Shown in pieces: positions 12,550 to 23,539 of a stretch of 64,000 nt of DNA. The notes beneath the pieces were generated by a model. That model ran no database searches and was not told where the DNA came from. It saw nothing but the letters and a program-made list of their open reading frames with translations. The stretch covers positions 5,890,001 to 5,954,000 of the forward strand of contig JAGVVL010000001.1 of the NCBI GenBank assembly GCA_018287875.1. The letters run 5' to 3'. The DNA is from Nigrospora sphaerica. Its lineage: Eukaryota; Ascomycota; Sordariomycetes; Amphisphaeriales; Apiosporaceae. The translations under genes and the position numbers were made by a program. How positions within the stretch are numbered: the stretch's first letter is position 1; each line of letters starts with the position of its first letter.

Positions 12550-13219
12550 TTAACCTACCTCGACGAGCCTCTCCGGAGAAACATGACCAACCTGGGGGCA
12601 ATATACAACAGACGGCGACGCAGGCGGGACGGGCCCGGGAGGCGTTCCAGCTGCATACTTCCATACCTGGCGCACTGCGGTGCTTTACCCCAGGACAGGC
12701 CGGCCACGCAGGCGCCGAGTCAAAGTTGCAGCTGAACAACGACCAACACTGTTGGATCGGCGAACCGGCAGCCAGACCATCAAACGAAGCCGCGAGGATG
12801 CGTGGATGCTCCATGGTGAAGCTCAAGCAGGTTTGATTATGAAAATGCGACGGCCACAACCCCCGGGGCGGGGGGTCAGCAGAGCCCGCCGTCGAATATT
12901 ATCCTCAGTTTAGTTTGTCTCTCCCTTCCCTCTGGCTAAGATGTCACTGTCTGTCAGACGTAAGTGAGCTGAGACGGGCTGTAGCAAAAGAAAAAACCGC
13001 CATCATGCGCTGTCATTTGGTGGCAGGTGGGCTGGCCGGTGGCGAGCGGGGACGAGACTGGCACTGGAACAGACAGGTCGTCCGTGGCAGAGATGATTGG
13101 CGGCTCCTCCCCGTTCAGCTATCTGGAAGTCGTCGTCGCCGACATTCCGGTGTGTTGTGATACACTCTTCTGTTTCCCGCGTCGTCTGCTTCTCGGCCCC
13201 AAGAAGAGAGAGCGGCAGC

Positions 13220-13220
<1 letters not shown>

Positions 13221-13250
<30 letters not shown>

Positions 13251-13251
13251 C
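13221..13251. repeat. (CAG)n trinucleotide repeat, about 10 units
   Basis: A perfect CAG run preceded by two imperfect GGCAGC units. It would code Gln or Ser tracts in open frames on the + strand, but those frames are short and unsupported, so it is listed only as a microsatellite. Confidence 0.9.
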
Positions 13252-15792
13252 AACCCTGCACGGCAGGTCGCTGCACGTCTCGGTCCCGGATTGCCAGAAT
13301 GCCACAGCCGCCGCGTCCGTAGTGGAGCAGAAAAGAGGGACAGGGCCTAAGTAGCCGGGAGTTACTAAAGAAAGCAGCGCCCTTGCAGGCGCTGGAGCCA
13401 GTAACAGTCGGTAGCGGGCGCTCTGGTCACGTCACTATCGGAACCTAACCAAAGTTGGGTAGAGAACGGTTAACAGTTCGAGGTCGGCATCTTTCGCGCG
13501 TCAGCCTGCCCACCGAACGGTTCGGGGGCTACAGCAAACAAACGAAAGCCCCGATGAAGGGGGGGTTCTCTCCCCCGCTGCCCACGGGCGCCCCAGCCTG
13601 CCCAACCGGGACGAGGGTTTTCAATGCGCCGGCTTTGTGCTGCGTAGGCGGGTTGCGTTTGGGTGGTGCCGCGTATGCGTGTGATAGCATATGTGTGTGA
13701 CCCGAGGGCGCCGCTCGCAGGGTTGCAGGTTCCCGTACGTGCGATCACGCCGAGCGCCGCCCCTCCAAGAGAAGCCCCCCCCGGACTGGGCCGGTTAATT
13801 TGGGGCCGAGTCAGGGATGCGTCGAAAAGTATTGATCACGATCAGCAGGGACCGCCCGCCCAGGCAAAAGTCAGGCTGTGATGAGTACGCAGCTACCTAC
13901 CTACAGTACAACTAGGTACTGGAGTGTCTATTAGACTCGTACGTGGCGAGCGGCCCAGGAAAGGGTGCTCCCGGATGTGACGGCGGCGGCGGGTGCCCTG
14001 CAGCACCGTCGTCGTGTTCGTACTCGACAGCATGAGGAGCCGAGTAAAAGAAGCCGAGACGGGCCCTGCATGGGTGGCTTTTCCCAGCAGAGGGGGGTTG
14101 TCTCGGACACTTACTTGTATGGACACAGCCTCTCGAGAACCAAGAATAATTCCGTCCCCCCTCTCCGCCCGTGCTCCCTACCCCCAGCTTCTTTTCGAAT
14201 CTTTTCACCGGGGCGGAAACTTCCACGATACCCAGTTACTTTCGTACTCGTGCGTCCGGAGTTACATACCAACAACACTTGCGGGTCGTACAGTAAGTAT
14301 GTAACCTGTAAAACAGACGAAACGGGTGAGTATCCACGGCCGGGACGGCGGAGGCAGTGCTCCTGTGCACGCATTGTGTGCTCCACCGTCCTCAAACTCG
14401 TGGGCCATAGCGCGCACGCATCATCGAAAATCCCAAGTCCCGAGATCCCGGCGCCGTTCCTACGGGCTGGGGTTGCTGGAGACGCGGTTGCGATTTGGCC
14501 ATGGGAATCCCAACCTAAACATCCATACCAGTGCCCACCATCTGCCCTGCTCCATCCAGCCCTGCCTCTGGAGGGCTACTCTGGCACTGGCCTGCCGCTC
14601 TGTACGCAGTATTGTCCGCGTATTATTCTCTTGCAAAGTACACTTGGGCAAGCCATGTACGCGCGTTATGTCAGTAAGCGCTTACAGATAGATGTACGGG
14701 TTGGATCTGGCCAACTGCTGCCCCATGTTGTCAGTATCACTGCTGCCACCCGCATCTCCCCATACAAAGGTGGCAAGCCGAACTAGGCGGAAGAGCAAGG
14801 ATTGAGTCCCCTCCTCTGGGGCTTCCTTCTACGTCTTCTGCGTGCGCTACGTACGATCGGCGGCTCGACGACCTCACGGACTTGGCCGGTCCCATCCAAC
14901 GCGACGAAAAAGAACACTAGACGGGACGCAATCTCCGAGCTGCATCGAAGCCGATTGTGAATGTCACAAATTCGCCCTCACTTGCTCGCCGGCTTGGCAA
15001 GAGCTTGGCGTCGAAAGACCTTCCATCTCCGTGCATCCCACTTGCCTTGTATCCTTTGTTGGTAAGTACTGTACGTGGTGTGCCTACGGAATGTGTACAT
15101 GCGCTCGCTGCCTGCTGCCCGGCTGTGCCTATAGACCTCGCAGCGTTCCACGTCTCTTCCCCGCGCGCGCGCTTCCAAGCAGCCACAAGTGTCTGAGTAC
15201 GCCCGAAGAGTGTATTTTTCTTTAAAAAGTGGTTCGAATGTGGCCGGAGCTTTCGCTCCTCTTGACTTCTTCTCCTAGCGTACCCCGAGACACCCAGAGT
15301 TTGGTGGGATGCTTGAGTTGGCTCGCCATGTCTGGTAATGCGTTGGGCAGTAGTTTAAGGGAATTCACCACGCCCGGGGCGCTGTCTCGCGATCCCGATT
15401 CACACCAGCCTGAGGGAATCTGAGGTGCTTGTGGTACGGGACGTGTGCCCTGGCTTGTATGCTCACCCCACGTAGCCTACGTCGGATGGTGGAAGCTACC
15501 TAGCTTCCTGAGGCGGAAACCCCCGCAGGGTATGTGTGAGGGTGGTGATGCAATTAACTACTTAAATCAGCGACCCTTTCCATCCAGTTTTCGTCTTAAG
15601 AGTATCGAAAGCAAAGACACGGTAGCACTTGCCACCTCTGGATTCCTCCAAAGCAGCGACGACGGGCCGTCATTTCCTTGCCCCAAACTGCTTGCCCGAA
15701 TGGCTATTCGCGTGGTATCATAACACCCCAATATTTTACGCCTCCTGTCCGGCTAAATGGGGGCGAGTTGCGTCTTAAAATAGAGAGGCTTG

Positions 15793-17226
15793 TCATCTCC
15801 TCGACATGCGAGCTGGCAGGCGGTCCGAATTGACTCTGGCCGAGCCGGGTCTGACATATCGCCCTGCTCTGTGCGATCTCTCAGCTGAGGCACGGCTCTG
15901 CTGACCCAGGAGCGACGATAGCGTTCGAAAGGGGAACATTAATACTGCTACCGTTGTCCGGATAGGCACGACAATGATGCGGGTTGTTTTCTCCAAGAGC
16001 CAGCTTGCCATATTTCCTTGCGTTGTGCTGTGCTTGGCCGCCACAGCTGCGAGGGCAATAGCGTCGTTCAGACGGTACTCGAGATATTCTAGACGGTTGT
16101 CTGTTTGCCCGGCGAGAATGGCAATCTTCTTTTCGTAACGGCGCACTGCGCGGTTCAGAGCATCCAGTTCCGGTTGTATGCCGTCTCGGACGCTACGCGC
16201 CACCGTGACCTCGGCGACTCCTGTGTTGGAGGCGTCGGCTGGGGTGGCGGTTGGCGAAATCTCTCCTGCCGCTGCCCGGGCTTCCAGCCTCTCCATGCGC
16301 GCGTAAAGAGCCTCGATTTGCTGATCCCTCGCGGTTTTGACGGCGTGGGGGTTGGAAACAACGACACGCTGCACGCGCAGTGTTCGAGCTTGTATGAGCT
16401 TGAGGACGTGGGTAACAGGGCGTACCTCGGCGGCGATGAGGAAGAGGCACAGGTTATCGTCGGAGACAAGCCCCTCGGACGGACGGCCCAGATGACCACG
16501 AATACTGTGCAGAAGATAGGCACTCAGCATAGGGAACAGGAAGCACCAGGCCAGCGCCAGCATCTCGTGGATGTAGAGCTCTCGCGCCGCCGACTCGCGC
16601 CGCCTCTCCCATGGCTCTTGCGCTGAAGTACCCTCGTCGGCTGTGAGTTCTTCCTCTCCCCCATCCTTCTTTCCTTGCTCTTCAGGCACGTGTCCGGGTG
16701 CCGAGTGCTCGGCTTCGCTGTCCGACTCAAAAACGGGTTCCATCATGATTTCATCTTTCAGGATCTTTATTTCCTGAGCGGTCCGATACCACTCCCACGG
16801 CTGCGTAACGGACCAGTGCAGAAACACTGCTGCCAGGCCCAGCAGAATGACGTCGGTAAGGAAGGCGCTTCCGTTGGTGAAGAGCACGTCGCCCAGAGCC
16901 GGTATCAAGGCCAGAACCAAGGGGATTACGGTACCTGGCTGCACCTTTTGCGCGCCTGAGTTCCACAGCCCGTCGGCATTGTCCCCAACCGGCTGCCGGG
17001 CGTCGTTCAGGCTGAGGTCGGAGAAGTTGGAGCTGCGCCGCCGCGCCTCAGAAAAGGGGTTCTCTGTAGTTGCCGAAGCGTTTGACGGTAGACGACGGCG
17101 CGGCTGAGCTGCCTCGTCGGCGGTGGCGGTCCGCTTAAGCCCCAAACTCGGAGGCAGGGTGCGTGAAGGGGACGCTGCCGCGGAAGCTGCCGCCGTCGAC
17201 GTTGACGCGTAGTTGTCGTCGGCCAT
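15793..17226 (-). CDS. Fungal membrane protein with coiled coil, function unknown
   Basis: One uninterrupted frame of 477 residues starting at MADDNYAS; an in-frame ATG 33 bases upstream is less likely. I do not recognise a named family. The first ~110 residues are Ser/Ala-rich and disordered, with an RRRSSNFSDLSL patch that looks phosphorylated. A hydrophobic hairpin follows (VIPLVLALIPALGDVLF and FLTDVILLGLAAVFLHW), then an acidic loop, another membrane segment (LALAWCFLFPMLSAYLL) and LCLFLIAAEVRPV. A likely coiled coil spans the region from QQIEALYARMERLEARAA to VRRYEKKIAILAGQTDNRLEYLE. A final hydrophobic stretch (IIVVPIRTTVAVLMFPF) precedes a basic Arg-rich tail. It could sit in the endoplasmic reticulum or another endomembrane; that is a guess from topology only. 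Confidence 0.75.
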   Translation of the reverse strand: MADDNYASTSTAAASAAASPSRTLPPSLGLKRTATADEAAQPRRRLPSNASATTENPFSEARRRSSNFSDLSLNDARQPVGDNADGLWNSGAQKVQPGTVIPLVLALIPALGDVLFTNGSAFLTDVILLGLAAVFLHWSVTQPWEWYRTAQEIKILKDEIMMEPVFESDSEAEHSAPGHVPEEQGKKDGGEEELTADEGTSAQEPWERRRESAARELYIHEMLALAWCFLFPMLSAYLLHSIRGHLGRPSEGLVSDDNLCLFLIAAEVRPVTHVLKLIQARTLRVQRVVVSNPHAVKTARDQQIEALYARMERLEARAAAGEISPTATPADASNTGVAEVTVARSVRDGIQPELDALNRAVRRYEKKIAILAGQTDNRLEYLEYRLNDAIALAAVAAKHSTTQGNMASWLLEKTTRIIVVPIRTTVAVLMFPFRTLSSLLGQQSRASAERSHRAGRYVRPGSARVNSDRLPARMSRR

Positions 17227-20200
17227 GGCGGGTACGAGCAATGGGGCACATAAGCGCATACCCGATGCTGAGCCCGGTGTGAGCCTATGCGGGAGCCTGA
17301 GGGACCTGGGTATGCGGGGGATATGCTCTGGTAAGCACTGCGTCGCCTGCGCAGGCCCTGAAACCGAGGGAGACCTAGTCGAAACGGAGAAGCCTCTGGA
17401 CGCCGCAGGTGGGAGACTGCATAGGAGGAGAAATCGAGGACGGCGGGGCTGCCTCAGGTAGGTCGTACGGCGAGGAGACGGCTCTTATGTCGGACCGCCA
17501 CCCAGAGCTACGTTATACGCTATGGCAAATGCGAGGGCCGAAAGGGTTAGATGTCTTGGTTGGGGCCTCCGCGCCGTCGATCAGACCAGACTGATGCGGG
17601 GGCGCACGCGATGAGGTTGTCTCGCTCCCAAGAAAATAGCGGTAGCCGTGCCAACGGGCTTCCAGCGTGTGTATGGGATGCCCGGGTGAGATTGAGGATG
17701 GATGGATATGGCCAAGTAGGAACGAACCAAGTACGCGGCCACCAAAGAGGGCTGCGAAGTATGTAAGAACCTACCTAAAGTAAGTACCCCTTTAGATGGA
17801 TGGAAAGGAAAAGACGTAACGTCGCAGCTTTGGCCTCGTCTACAAGATGCGGAAGAAAGAGGTAGGCGCGGTAACCCTGCAATCCGGAACCAAGAACCCA
17901 GGCCATTACGGCATTCTGAGCCCGATCCAAAGAGCCGGGACACTACTGCGGTTACCTCTCCCGCCTGATCTACGTCTTCGTGAACGGATGATCTGGTAGT
18001 GTACCGAGCGAATACTACCTTGTCTTCTTCCTACGAGCTTGAGACTGGACAGCGGGATGAGCTTGGTTTGGTGGATGGGGGCTACAAACAGGCCCGCATC
18101 TGTTACGCATGGATGACACGAGACAAAGGAAGTAGGTAAGCAGTAAGTACTTATGTACTTAACTTAAGTCCTGGGTGTGAGCGAGTAAGCTACGAACGAG
18201 TCCGTCCTGACTCCCCTAGGCTCCCGATAGGGTAAACGACCAGTATGCGGGGAAATCCAGGATCCGTACCTGTATAGAACCGTGCCACGCAGGTGTCGGT
18301 GAGCTGAATGGATGCGCCCGGAAGCCCCCGCGATGCCCCGTTTCGGCACTCTGCAAGTACAGAGGGTCCCTTGGGGTAAAAGGACGGGCTGGCGGGAACC
18401 TTCAGATATGTATCAATTACGGGCTTCCTACCTTAGGAGATACGTAGTTAGTACAGGTAACGGGCGTCAAGCAGGACACACCGGATGATGCGGATGGATG
18501 GTATGCACCCAGTGTGGGGCACTCTGCCCCACACTATATCCCACCTATACTAAGTAGCCCGTACACGGATCCATTTATGGATGATTGTTTCCATGATAGC
18601 ACTACCGTAGGAGGAGGTAGGTACCTACGATATCCCATGGACGTGGTGGTGTTGGCGTAGGGACCGTCCACTGTGTCTTGGCCCGGATCTTGGTACGGCA
18701 GTAGAGCAAGCATCCATGGGTTCCGGGTATTATTGGCCCAACCCGTCGGACAACTCCTTACACCCAGTGCGGCCGCGTCGTGTATGCAAGTTACCCAGCA
18801 GTGCAGGCTGACACGGCGATCTGCCTGCCTGTCAATCCGCCTACACGACAGGTCGTATTCACACTCCCGTCGGCCGCTGCAAGGGGCCTTTGTGATGGCC
18901 TCCTCGGACGCCCGCCGACCCGCACCCATTGCGGCTGAGCTGAAGAAGTCCCCTGGGTAGTTACACATAGGTAGCGGGCTGTCACAGAGGACCGCAGGAA
19001 CCGTTGTAAGTCTCCCAGGACGGGCGGAGTAGTGGATCAAGTATTTGCTTGCTTTGCCTCAGTAGTCGTGGGAGGCTAGGGATCGAGGATGTATGGAGGA
19101 AGGTCTGGTTCCTACATGCGGCCCGGCCGACGAACGTTTGAACGCAACGTTGATGCTATGCAACTGCCGTGAACATCCATCAATGCCGTGTGTCTCGGGC
19201 CCCAAGGGGCGTCGGGCGGGTTTTCGGACGAACCGTCTGCGCATAGGCAAGGCCGGAGATGGCGATGTCAAGTGGAGCGCAGCTGAAAGCACGTACGACC
19301 ACCAATAAGCCCGGCGACACGAATTTTGGCCGTTTATGCTCGGCGCTGCACAGACAGACAATGCGTCCTCGGCCGATGTGGTCAGCCAGCGCAAACCGGT
19401 TTTTTTGTGCCAAACAGTTGCATTCCAGGAGGGTGAGGGAGGAAGAGCGAGGCCGTAGAGCGGGCCCGGCTTGTATACCGAGTACGTCGCGACACCGTGG
19501 GTGTTACGCGGCGGAACGGCCGGCGGGTGTGCGATCTTTTGCCCCATCGCGCAACCATCCGGTCGGCGTCGACATGGCCAAGGCCCCCCCCCCCAAATCC
19601 TGACCACCATGGCTGGCTGGGCGACGGGAACCCCTGGAACCGTGATGGGGTTTTCATACGGCTGGGCGCGCCTCCTGCGCAGTGCGCGCGCCGATAGAAA
19701 CACAGAAGGAGCTCCTCCCACGCCCGCGCGCAGGCGGACACCAGGCAATCAATAATGTAATGCTTGTTTCTGGGCTGGGATCCCGAGGCATGAAGACATG
19801 GGATGACGATGGGAACCCACCGGAACCGACGGTTGGTAGGATGAGCCACTAACACTATTTGCCGCGGGCAGAGTACATATACCACGGCCATCCGGCCTCA
19901 GCAGCCCTTCGCCGTCCTCGAATGTCTACGAGGTCTGAGAATTGCGTGAGGAGTGAGAAGAGGTACCTAAGCCTTCTGCCGACATACGCGGTGTTGTGAG
20001 AAGCAAGACTGCCCGCCCGTTCCACGCCATTCCGAAGCCGAGGCCCAAGATTCAAGGTCACGAACGCCACGAGGGCCAGCACCTATCGAGTCTGTGGCGG
20101 CCACCCCAACCCGCCAAGCCTCCATTGCCTTCCTACACAGCCGCCCGTGGCATCGAGGTGCGAGAGAAGCCCATCCATCACTGCATCGCAACACTCGCCC

Positions 20201-20900
20201 TCAAGATCTCGGGCGCGTGGACCTTCCACCAGCACTGCACGTAAATCAAAGCCCCAACCAGACACACTGGCGTGGATAGGCGAGAGGCGTGGGGGACGCA
20301 CCGTTTCCCAAAGAAGCAGAGGGAGGGAAAGCCCTCACCTCCGGGCTAACCCATCCATGCAACTAATTTAATATTATGGGGGGCTTGCCTTCAACTAGCG
20401 TGATAACGGCGCCTCATAACACCCTCAGAACAGTTAATTTTGCTGCAGGCTTGGGCCAGCACGCGCGACGAGCACCAGCACCGGCAACAGCACGGCGGCG
20501 ACGACAAGCCGCAGCAAAACGGCAACCACACAGGCGTGGACGTGGATTTGGACCCCCAAGGGGATCAGAACCCAGTGCCTCTGCGGGCCACTGCTCTTCC
20601 ATCACCGCCACAGCCGCTGCCCTCCGTCCCATCACCATCACCACTGTCGCTTCCGCCTCACTTCCGCGTCCCTACAGGGCCCGGGGTCCGACCGCTTGCC
20701 TGAAGTCCCGGGCGACCAGTGCACTGGTTCCTCCCGACGGTCGCATTTTCTCCGCCCTCAGGTCGGACGCGCCCTCAGATCCCATCCATCCCCATCTGCT
20801 TCGTAACCGAGGACCTCGCCCTTGCTTTCCCAATTGCCTGAAATCCGACGACGAGGATCGGCCAGCCGGGGTTCCTGCAACGGCAGCACTTGGCGACGCC
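17227..20900. other. Spacer of about 3.7 kb, including unresolved 5' part of ERF4
   Basis: The left 3 kb has GTA/TAC-rich repeats (about 17755-17790, 18134-18170, 18420-18460 and 18610-18630) and no supportable gene. The open frames at 18534-19040 and 19059-19748 on the minus strand lack family features. From about 20380 on, GC-rich DNA with long open frames in several phases probably belongs to the ERF4 transcript (leader and/or first exons). Confidence 0.4.
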
Positions 20901-20918
20901 TCTTTCGCGTCGCTGCAC

Positions 20919-20965
20919 CCGGACCCGGACCTGGACCTGGACCTGGGCCTGGACCTGGACCTGGA
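20919..20965. repeat. (GGACCT)n hexanucleotide repeat upstream of ERF4
   Basis: About eight GGACCT/GGACCC/GGGCCT units. All three + frames stay open through it, reading Asp-Leu, Gly-Pro or Thr-Trp dipeptide repeats. It lies in the likely first exon or leader of ERF4. Confidence 0.85.
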
Positions 20966-21034
20966 GCCTCTGGAACTGCGACCGGGCAGTTCACGACCAC
21001 GGGCCGCCTCGACGGCCGCTGCTGCAGCGTTTAG

Positions 21035-22683
21035 AAAACGGCTTCGCACGCTGGCATCGCACCCGCGACACTGTCATCGGCCGCCCTAGATGCAGAAGTG
21101 CAGCACCAACAGCCTCGGCAACCTAATTCCGCGCCCGCGCATGCACCCGCATCCGCGCCTGCACCCGATTTCGTAGCGACACAGACGCCGCCTCCGCCTC
21201 GGCCACCGCACCACCACACTCCTCCGCGTCCCACCACGCGCAGGAACCTTTTGGCCAGGACTCCTTACCGACCCCAGGACCATTTGGAGCACCTGCTGCA
21301 AACCAGCCCCGAGGCCCTGCAGCGACCTCCCGCCGCTCGTCTGTGGAATCCCACCAACTCGACCCCCCGATCCCCGCCTCCGACGACTACTTCTTACGCT
21401 CAAAGACGCCGTCGCCCGTCGACACCGCCACCTCCCAACGTCCCACTTCACTACCCCGTCATCGACGTCACCTCGGACCCCAACGATCCCGTCGGTGCAG
21501 CCACTGGCGACTGTCCCTTGCTGAGCAAATCCGAACAACGCCACAGTAGGCACTCTGTTTCAGCTCGTGCCAGTCTGCAGCTCGAAGGCCGGCTCAGCGG
21601 TGACCGTCGCGCCAGCCTCCCCAAGTCGCTTCGCCAATCCCACGACGGCAAGCGAACCTCGAACCCGCCCCCTCCCGATCAAGTCGAGGCTGGTCCCTCC
21701 GAGCCTCAGCCAAGAAGAGACAGCGAGTCCAAGACCAAAAGCCTCCGACAACGGGGGCAGAGTGTGACGAGCCGTGCGCGTGCTATCAGTTTCGGACTTG
21801 TGCGCCCGGACAAAACCAGTGATTCCCCTGCGAAGGTCGACAAAGGCAAAGGCAAAGCCACCATGGCGCCCGCTCCCGAACACGACGACCCAGCCCGGTC
21901 TTTTGCGCAAGATCTCGAGCGAGGCCCCGATCCCCACGGCCACCGCTTGAGCCATGACAATCTCTCGATACCCGGCGGCATTGGGTCACCGGTTTCGTCC
22001 AGCAACTCGTCGATCATGGGCGACCCCGACCAGCCAGACGTTGGTGAAGAATGGGGACCTCAACACCCCTGCTTCCCACACCTGAACCCCCACGTGCCTA
22101 TTAACTCTCCCGAGTACGCCGCTACGCGCATCATCCGTATCAAGAGGGACTGGCTGGTCGAGGGCGATCTGGCGCCGACCTTTTCCAACTTGTACCCCGA
22201 GATCCTCGACCCGGCTGGTGTGTCGGAACAGGAATTCCGCCGCATCATCGAAAAGCTCAACGGCGAACTGGTCCCGGCGTTCAATGCCTACCATTGGCGC
22301 AATATTCTCGACGGCACACTGGGCTTGTTGACGGGCTGGATATGGGACGACCTGGGCTTCACCTACACCAAGAGCAAACTCGCGACTGTGGAAAGGTGGA
22401 TCGAGAAGTGGAACCTTGAAATGGAGAAGACAATTGGTACCGAAGACAGTATCCTGGCCCCCAAAATAGTCCCCCTAAGAAGGACGGGATACATGAACGT
22501 GAGTCGACAGTTTGCGGCCCTTGATGGTCGTTTAGTTGCTAATGCAAACCTCAGCTCGACATACAGATCCCTGATCCTGAGATCGCGCCGGCTGCTACAG
22601 CCAGCCAGCCGAATTCTCGCGCTGGGCCGATCGCCGAGCCGGAACCAGCCATGGTCGCCGACCACATTGGCGACGGCCAATAA
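21035..22683 (+). CDS. ERF4: Ras palmitoyltransferase subunit ERF4 (N-terminus unresolved; at least 2 exons)
   Basis: Erf4 is the partner of the DHHC enzyme Erf2, which palmitoylates Ras on the endoplasmic reticulum. The supported coding parts are 21035-22498 and 22555-22683, joined over a 56-nt intron (GTGAGT donor, CTAAT branch, TCAG acceptor). That splice changes the end to MNLDIQIPDPEIAPA, which fits the family far better than the unspliced frame. The Erf4/golgin-A7 domain sits at about 22090-22500, with IIRIKRDWLVEGDLAPTFS, YPEILDP, AFNAYHWRNILDGTLGLLTG and the WIWDDLGF block. Everything before that is low-complexity, Pro/Ser/Arg-rich and presumably disordered. No ATG opens this frame after the in-frame TAG at 21032-21034, so an upstream exon must supply the start, with TTTAG just before 21035 as a candidate acceptor. 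Function call is firm; 5' structure is not. Confidence 0.85.
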
Positions 22684-23539
22684 CGCGTGAGCACGGCTCA
22701 TGGTCGCCTCGATTCGCCTCTCTATTTACGCCCTAACTCTTTAATCCATCAATCTGACTACATTGTACGACTTACGATGATACCCCGATTCCCTCCCGGT
22801 CACGACGCTCTCACAAACACCCAATCCTGGCACGGCTTGGTCTTCTCCGTCCCCTTTTGTTTGTATGCGCATGGCGTGGCGTCTGGGAGGTCTTTTGCTT
22901 GCTTTGGTTCGAGATTAGCACGGAGGCCATTAACGGCTCAGTCCTTATTGAAGAGTCAAACTTTTGTACTGTGATGATAAGACTTGATATTGTTGCTTAT
23001 TCGTTCCCTTCACCCAGCCCCATCGCGTTTGTGCCCGTAAGGTAGGTAGGTAGCTTTCTCACGCTTGCCAAAATGTGAAGAAGCCGGAGATACGCCCGAT
23101 ACCCCATATAGTCACATATAAACTTGGCCGCATTGTGTTGGGAGGCTTGTCCACTATCATCAAATATTTTGTAATGACCCAGGCCCGGAATCCGCTTCCG
23201 AGGGTTAAGGAGGCGGCATTCCATCCCACAAGAAACACACCTGCCGCGTCAACATTGCCTACCTTTGTTCTTTCCAAAGATGGCCACTTGGGTACCTTCG
23301 GTACATAGGTACCTCCCCCCCCCCCCCCAGCAAGACCTCAACATAGAAGGCCTAACCCCACCGGGACATGTCATGATGTTTGGCACCGGTGTTATGCCAT
23401 TTCGCCGTGTACCTTCGAAAAGGGCAGGTTGCTTTACCCGGAGGTTACCTGCTCGGATGCTGGTTCCTTTCCCCACAAACTCTTCATCCTGCGGAACGTC
23501 AGCCATCCGTCTCATTTTGGGTCTTGCCTTCACCTCGTA
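22684..23539. other. Spacer between ERF4 and LIM-like gene
   Basis: About 0.85 kb holding the ERF4 3' end and the promoter of the next gene. It contains TAGGTAGGTAGGTAG at about 23041-23052, a small GGTACC-rich patch at 23290-23312 and a C14 run at 23315-23328. No gene is seen. Confidence 0.5.
23315..23328. repeat. C14 homopolymer
   Basis: Fourteen C residues about 210 bases before the likely start of the LIM-like gene. It is low complexity and its length is unreliable in assemblies. Confidence 0.95.

Larger units (their letters stand above)
11142..15792. other. Spacer of 4.6 kb without a supported gene
   Basis: Several open frames of 100-270 codons exist (for example + 13965-14786 and - 12359-12859), but they overlap each other on opposite strands, have odd composition and show no domain I recognise. 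A G16 run lies at 12534-12549, a CAG run at 13221-13251 and a TACCTA/TAGGTA patch at 13893-13920. An unspliced long noncoding RNA or an orphan gene cannot be excluded by eye. Confidence 0.4.

Noticed and set aside
13965..14786. Open frame of 273 codons on the + strand
   Set aside because: Composition is unlike the supported genes here, overlapping frames are open on the other strand, and no domain, signal peptide or sensible splice pattern is seen.
19059..19748. Open frame of 229 codons on the minus strand
   Set aside because: Arg/Pro/Ser-rich with Trp and Cys scattered without pattern, overlapping + frames open as well; looks like a chance frame in GC-rich DNA.
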